Shown: one piece after another, positions 58,552 through 64,000 of the stretch
Layout: each line of letters begins with the position of its first letter
Numbering within the stretch: position 1 is the first letter of the stretch
Assembly (NCBI GenBank): GCA_010093605.1
Contig: MU004182.1
Location: 2,403,195-2,467,194, forward strand
Length of the DNA stretch: 64,000 bases
Reading direction: 5' to 3'
From: Lophium mytilinum
Taxonomy: Eukaryota; Ascomycota; Dothideomycetes; Mytilinidiales; Mytilinidiaceae
The notes under the pieces: generated by a model
What the model saw: the letters and a program-made list of their open reading frames with translations, nothing else
Told to the model about the DNA's origin: nothing
Database searches by the model: none
Made by a program: the position numbers and the translations under genes

Positions 58552-61202
58552 TCAGCCTCCCCTCTCGCCAAACTCCCTAGCCCAGTCCTCGAATTGCTTA
58601 AGGCCCTCTTTACTCACACTAGGCCGAATCGTCGACAAACTCGCAACGAAGTCCTCGAACTGGATCGGGCGGATCTCATCCATGGTCATATGGAGCAGTT
58701 TCTCGCCCAAGCTGCGGAGCGGGCCCATGGCGGCGTCTTTGGCGAGGGCGGTGATGTCGGAACCGGAAAAGCCTATTGAGAGCGTTAGAATCTAAGCTAA
58801 ATCAAGCACTCGACTGCTATGGAGCTCTATCAAGACGAAGAAGGGGAGTACATACCATCCGTAAGTTTGATCAATGCGTCCAGGTCACGATCTGTCAGCC
58901 CATGCTTCTGGTGGCTCAACAGCGTGCCCAATTGCGTCTTCCGTACGTGGTCTTCTGGCAGCGGGATGTACTGTCGTCGCACGAATCGCCTCCTCGCCGC
59001 CTCGTCGATAGCCCACGGCAGATTAGTGGCTGCGAGGACCAGCACGCGACTCGCATCGCCCCTCTCTCGATCCCGTTCGCTCTGCTCTCGTCCGGCTGCC
59101 GCTTTCGCGAGATCCGACCACTGTATCAGGAACTCTGTTTTAATTCGGCGTGTCGCTTCATGCTCTCCAGAGCCAGAGCGCGAAGAGAGTAGAGAGTCAA
59201 TTTCGTCGACGAAGATGATCGAGGGGGCGAGAGCTTTGGCAAGCTGGAAGAGGGCGCGAACGAGCTTCTCTGACTCGCCCAGGAATTTGCTCGTCAAGCT
59301 GCTCGCGGAGATGGCGAAGAAAGTGGATTTAGACTCGGTTGCAACGGCGCGTGCCAGCATAGTTTTTCCAGTTCCTGGTGGCCCAAAGAGGAGCATGCCT
59401 CTTGCCGGTTCGCGCAGACCCATGAATAGATCGGGCCGGAGGAAAGGGTAGACAACTGTTTCCTTCAGCGCTGACTTCGCAATGTCTAACCCGGCCACGT
59501 CGTCCCAGTGAACCTCATCACCCTGTATCACGATCTCGTTGAATATCTGCTTTGCTGCGGCTTCATCGACGCCTTTTGGTAGATTTTTCATGAGATGGTC
59601 TACTTTCTCTTTCCACTGGTCAGACTCAGCGCGGCTTTCCCTCTCATCTTCGGACTCTTGAGAAGTCGGCGTTGGGGGAAGATCTGCGCGAATGGTGTCT
59701 GCGCGCGACCCTCTTTGGCGATTTGGCCTCAGGGAGAGGTCTTCGATGCCGCTATTCATAACATCGTCCCCACTTTCTGATTCCGTGTCAAGAGAGCGAG
59801 CAGATCGAGAAGGAATCCCTTTCCGACGCGGCGTTGCTGACGAGGGGCCGATACTGAATTGATCCTCCAGCATCTCTGGTGAGTCATTAGGTCCTCGGCC
59901 TGTTCGTACTCGCGCAGTTGCTGTGTTCGCAAGTTTTCGAGATTTTCCTTCTGCTTTTGGATACTCATTCCTGTATGACAGCATATTGGGAGCTTGCCGT
60001 TGCGGCGCTCTGGTCTGGTTAGTTTGGTTCTGAAGAGATTTGGCGTGGTGCTTATGCGGTGGAGGTGTAGGAGGTGCGTCTCGGCGTGGTCTTGGTGATC
60101 TTGAGGGTTCTGGGGGCATGGACAAGGGAAGGGGTGTGTGTTGGGCTCTGGTATGTGCTGAGGCTTCTGCAGCGCTGGGAGGTTCGCTGTACTTAAAATA
60201 GAAGGGACTAAGACCAGGCTCCGTGTTGTTGCTGCTTGTTCTGGAAATGAAACGATCTGTGTCTTCTCGAGAGGACCGCCTTTCGAAAGAAGATCGGGTC
60301 GAGGAGTCATTTGCTGCGGATATCGATTCCTTGCTAGGCTCTCGCTGAGTATAGAGCTGCCAAGCACTCAATCTCGTGGTAGGCCCCCAAGCTTGGGTAG
60401 CTGCCTTTGCAGCAGCTGGGGGCTTGCTCCGCATGGAAGAAGGCATTTTCGAGGAGGATTGCGGTCTTTCTCCATCCTTCCTGCCGGGCCTAAGGGTCCT
60501 TAGCATACCTCCTTTCTTCTCTGGGCTTGGCGTTCTCGCAGGCTTCTTCGTTATGGCGGGAGCTGGCGACAGTCTAGCAGGAGAAGGGCCCCTGAAGCCT
60601 GGCGGTATAGCCTTGGACCTAGACTGATCCGCTCCGGAGCTTTTCCGTAGCTGCATCGACGGCCGTTGAGGTAGAGGTGGGCGTGAGAGGTCTGTGTACC
60701 CAACGGCAGGGATCGTTCCTCCTCCAAGATAGCCGCTCCTCTCACTCTCTGGAGCCCCTGGAGCTCGTAGTGTATCGCTGAACGGATTTATAGGGGCAGA
60801 AGATAGTTGGTTGCTGGCGCTTGGGTCGTCCTTAGCCTTCTTTGCTTCATCTCGACTTCGCTTCAGGGCTTCTAGCAGGTCAACGCGCTCCTTGCACTGT
60901 AGCTCCAGGGAATGCAGCGAATCCTGGAGGGCCTTCTCGGTCTCGGTTCGCGGGCGGTAGGTGGCAGGGACGCGGTAGGCATTGTGGTAGTAGATCTGGT
61001 CGAGGGCATCGCGCCAGGACCGCAAGGCTTCGGCCTCGTTGCTCTAATTTACCCACAGTTAGCTCCGACAGCAGCATAGGGTGACAGTCGCGGCGCAGGA
61101 GACATGGCGTACCTGGCTCTCGAAGTAGACGGCAGTGGAACAGGTCAGAAAGCACTCGTCGTACGTCTTCTGCATCGCGGACGAGGGGTTGCTGCGCATC
61201 AT
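58552..61202 (-). CDS. SAP1: AAA ATPase of the meiotic clade, Sap1/spastin/Vps4-like
   Basis: An 832-aa protein from exons 61202-61113, 61043-58856 and 58772-58552 (2499 bases). The N-terminus ([19 protein letters not shown] to [14 protein letters not shown]) is helical and resembles an MIT-type domain. A long Ser/Pro/Arg-rich disordered middle follows. The AAA domain starts near residue 560: [20 protein letters not shown], Walker [11 protein letters not shown], Walker [17 protein letters not shown], the Arg finger region [15 protein letters not shown], and sensor 2 in [20 protein letters not shown]. The C-terminal helix [15 protein letters not shown] is typical of Vps4/katanin/spastin relatives. 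Yeast Sap1 has the same plan; the exact substrate is not known. Confidence 0.9.
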
Positions 61203-62051
61203 TGGGGACGGTGGTTGGCACACCCAAGCTGGACGCAGGCCTGCACAAGGGGTATTTGAGGTCGTTAGCAGTTGACCGCGTCGCAGGAGCGCTCAGCAGC
61301 AGTCAGCAAGCGTCGTTGGTGCTGTGGCTGGGGAGGCTAGCCTGCTGGTGGTGAGGACTTCGTGTCGGCCGGCGTTCCTCTGGTGACGTCGCTCGTCCAC
61401 TCGCGATGGGTCGTGTGCTGCTGCGCAATGATCTTTGTGCTGCCTCAACACTATCCCCCAGCAGAGTACGCAGCGCTGAAAACTGAATTGCGGGCGCGCC
61501 CAGAATGTTTCATGCATGGGATACACGCCACAGGCCCCTGGACGACAGCTGCTCCCTTGCGTGGCGACAAATGGAGGGGCGGGCTGGCTGGCTGTGAGGC
61601 TCTGCCCGTTTCACGCTGTTTTATCGATACACACCTGCACAAATGTCGAGGGCGGGCGCGACCAAGTGCAACAACGGCGCTTCGAGAGCGCGCTCCAGAA
61701 GCTTGTTTGCGGCCTACTATGATACATGCTGCTTGCCCAAGATAGGCCCCGAAGCCCAACTCGCCGACGCCTGGCCTTGGACTGAAACGATCAAAGAACC
61801 TCTATCATATACAATATAAGTCGCGGCGATGCGCTAGAATCGCCATGCATGCAAAGGGACAACGCCGAGTTTTCTGAGTCGACGCCGAGATGATCCAGAA
61901 GACCTCCACTTTCTCTCTTGAAATACCAGTTGCCGAGGACGGTGATACATGCTGGCAGGCACGCAAGTGCGCGAGCAGACTCCCCGAACATCCAACGGAT
62001 CATGTTCCACGTAATTTTGAATTAGCCGCCAGCGAGCCTCGCCGACCATGG
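61203..62051. other. Intergenic region upstream of the AAA ATPase
   Basis: An 849-base gap that holds the promoter of the ATPase gene and the 3' end of the carrier gene. It is rich in CAGC/GCTG phrases near 61285-61345. No gene or repeat is supported. Confidence 0.45.
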
Positions 62052-63366
62052 TTATCGCTGCACTTCGTTGCGGGCAATGAAGAATGCCTTCGCCATTTCG
62101 TAGGCCGACCTGGGCGCCAAGTCAGCATGTCCCTCTCAGCGGAGTAGTTCGCACTCACCAGCATATTGCCGTGCTCGGCATCGTCGTGATGATCCTGGGC
62201 TTGAGCCCGCGGAAGAAGCCCCGGTAGCCCTCCCGCCTCTTGATAATCGCTGCCGCCTGCCACAGCCCAGAGACGTTCCGTAGCTCGGGCTCAGTCGCAT
62301 TTCCCCTGGTCTGTAGAAGCGTCTTGATGACATCTAGCGGAGTAGTAAGGCCTGCTGCGAGCCCTCCCGCGAGGCCACCTGCCGTACAATGCGTATACGG
62401 GTCGTACCGCCCAGTAGGGTTAATGGATTTTGAAATCGACTCGTAAGCTGTGAACTGGAGCGCCGTAAATGGTACCGTCATGCATAGTGTCGTGGGGTAC
62501 GAGACGTAGAAGGCGGTGAAGCCCTCCTTTCGGAAGACCGACTTCGCACACTGTCCGAAAGATCTGTAGACCGAACCGTGTAGCTGCATCCGCTGTTTGA
62601 TGACTGCAATAATGAGCGCGTGCGATGGACCGTGAATATCGTGAAGCTTACCATCGAATGGATTCATCAACGCATCGCTTGCAATCGTTGCTGCCGCGCC
62701 GCTCACAGCTGCAGGATGTCAGTTCAAGGCCTTTTTCGTCCGGACTGGAGGTGTCAATTCTTACCAGCTGCTAGAGGGTGGTGCTCTTCATGGCCCCCCT
62801 CATTGCCGCCCATCGCATGCTTTACCGCCTCATATGATGCAAAATATACAGCATGCGCCGGCCCTGCCCAGCATCGTCAGTTTTGTCCCGAGCCTGAAAG
62901 CCAGGACGACTACTAACCAGCCCCTAATACCACGCTTGATAAGCCCTTCCATAATGTCCTGAACCCCTCTACCCTCGAAATTGTGACCACGGCGTTCGAT
63001 ATGCCAGTATATACGGCGGTTGGTGACGGATTGACGACCTGCATCCTAGTCTGGCAACGACGTTAATATTGGAGGAGAGCAGGAGCTGGTGGGTATGGAT
63101 ACGGACCTTGAGCAGGTCGATCGGGTACATCACCGAGTGCTCCTGCGCAGTGTTAGAATATCGCGGGGAGAGATAGGCATGTCGTTCGCGGCTCATACGG
63201 CAATTCCAGCAAACGCGCCAGCCACCATGTTGGCGGAGAGGGAGAAGTTCGGCGGGAGAGATTCATAACTAGAGACGCAGATTAGCATTGAACATCTGTC
63301 GCGGGTGTCTGCGGAGATGTACTCGTGGTCTTCTACTTCCACACCTATCCGCTCATGGGTGGCCAT
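62052..63366 (-). CDS. MRS4: Mitochondrial carrier, Mrs3/Mrs4 iron transporter type
   Basis: A 313-aa inner-membrane carrier that moves ferrous iron into the matrix. Eight exons: 63366-63323, 63268-63199, 63142-63107, 63050-62918, 62863-62765, 62708-62652, 62603-62159, 62109-62052 (942 bases). Three carrier repeats are seen, each with its PxD signature: MYPIDLLKTRMQ, MNPFDVIKQRMQ and TTPLDVIKTLLQ. The family-specific ESLPPNFSLSANMVAGAFAG opening and VYTGISNAVVTISRVEGFRTLW also match. The fourth exon is taken from the acceptor CCAG before ACTAGG, which restores LLKTRMQ; the later TAG would shift the frame. Length agrees with yeast Mrs4 (304 aa). Complete. Confidence 0.94.
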
Positions 63367-64000
63367 AAAATCCACCTCGCCCCACAGAATCGTGCTGCAA
63401 CTTAGGTGGGAGGTTCGACGGCGAGTACGAAGAGATGTATGAGGGTACACGGCGGGTAGAGGCAATCGAGGGAGCACAGTGGCGTTGGGGAGAAGCGCAG
63501 TTACAGCAATTGTTTTTAAGGTCTCGGATTAAGAGGGCGCGGCCGGGTCGCTCCTCGGCGAAGCTTGGACAGAAAAGAAGGCCTGCGTCACGGAGGAGAC
63601 AAAGGCTTGCACCTCGAACGTTGCGCAGAGCCACCACTTTCTCGCATATTGCAACGATTAAAATATAGAAGTTTATTCTGGAGACGATTGTCTGGTAGCT
63701 ATGCTTTTGGAACGATCCCCTAGATCTCTGAATCGTACATGCGAAACTGAAAAAAGTGCGTCCGCTGCCGCGGAGATGTTCACCTTTGAAAAACTAAGTC
63801 TCGACGGCTAAAGGGTGGAATATAAGTCTATAGTGAATTTAGAAAACCCTTCTGAGCGGGTTTCTGGATTTCTCGATAATGTGCTGCCATTCGAGCAGAG
63901 CAACCGGTGTGGGAGAGTACCACTCTATGACGCCTGCAGGTCATCTGTTGAAGACCGCCCTGCTGCCAAGGTAATTCTGCGAGGACACGATGAGCGACCC
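63367..64000. promoter_or_regulatory. Upstream region of the carrier gene to window end
   Basis: The carrier promoter must lie here. Several overlapping frames on both strands look random. No feature of a further gene is clear before the window ends. Confidence 0.4.

Overview
The window looks like a gene-dense chromosome segment of a filamentous ascomycete (Pezizomycotina; possibly a Dothideomycete, though the class is only a guess). The reasons are introns of about 40 to 60 bases (GTRAGT-type donors, CTAAC/CTGAC-type branch points, CAG/TAG acceptors), intergenic gaps of 0.3 to 1.5 kb, typical ascomycete families (DUF2855, S28 peptidase, Zn2Cys6 regulator, Dal5-type transporter, Kelch/DUF4110 protein) and a divergent H2A/H2B pair. 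I rebuilt 27 protein-coding genes, 24 of them spliced or with a closed single-exon frame that sums to whole codons from ATG to stop. No tRNA, rRNA, CRISPR array, autonomous transposon or viral element was recognised.

Layout. 0-18 kb: an unknown conserved-looking protein, a secreted S28 prolyl peptidase, a DEAH-box helicase, a Kel3-like Kelch protein, a proline iminopeptidase, a Ser/Ala-rich single-pass membrane protein and a vWA protein. 19-28.3 kb: a compact metabolic group made of a flavin monooxygenase, a Dal5/Soa1-type anion transporter and two TauD-type dioxygenases; I infer an organosulfur (sulfonate) or related anion utilisation module. 28.9-35 kb: acid phosphatase, GT8 glycosyltransferase, ribosomal protein uL11 and a DUF2855 protein. 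35.7-44.3 kb is the accessory part: an orphan repeat-bearing protein, a secreted PAF-acetylhydrolase-like esterase and a Zn2Cys6 regulator bracketed by members of one small repeat family, including a 349-bp MITE-like element with TA flanks, then an F-box-like protein and a gene-free stretch with degenerate tandem repeats.

44.3-63.4 kb is a housekeeping block: SQS1 (splicing/ribosome G-patch protein) divergent from ATG4 (autophagy protease), H2B divergent from H2A, the complex I LYR subunit NDUFB9 divergent from KGD2 (oxoglutarate dehydrogenase E2), a Sap1/spastin-like AAA ATPase and an Mrs3/4-type mitochondrial iron carrier. A 2.75-kb gap (55.8-58.55 kb) holds nothing I can support.

The most interesting observations are the inferred sulfonate/anion gene cluster with a tandem GATA site in its divergent promoter, the MITE-like family bracketing the esterase and regulator genes, two introns with GC donors (one inside the zinc-finger coding sequence), a 33-bp in-frame minisatellite at the end of ATG4, and a stop-free, frame-preserving 165-base intron in the helicase. 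All exon borders are inferred from splice signals, reading frame and family conservation, not from transcript data.
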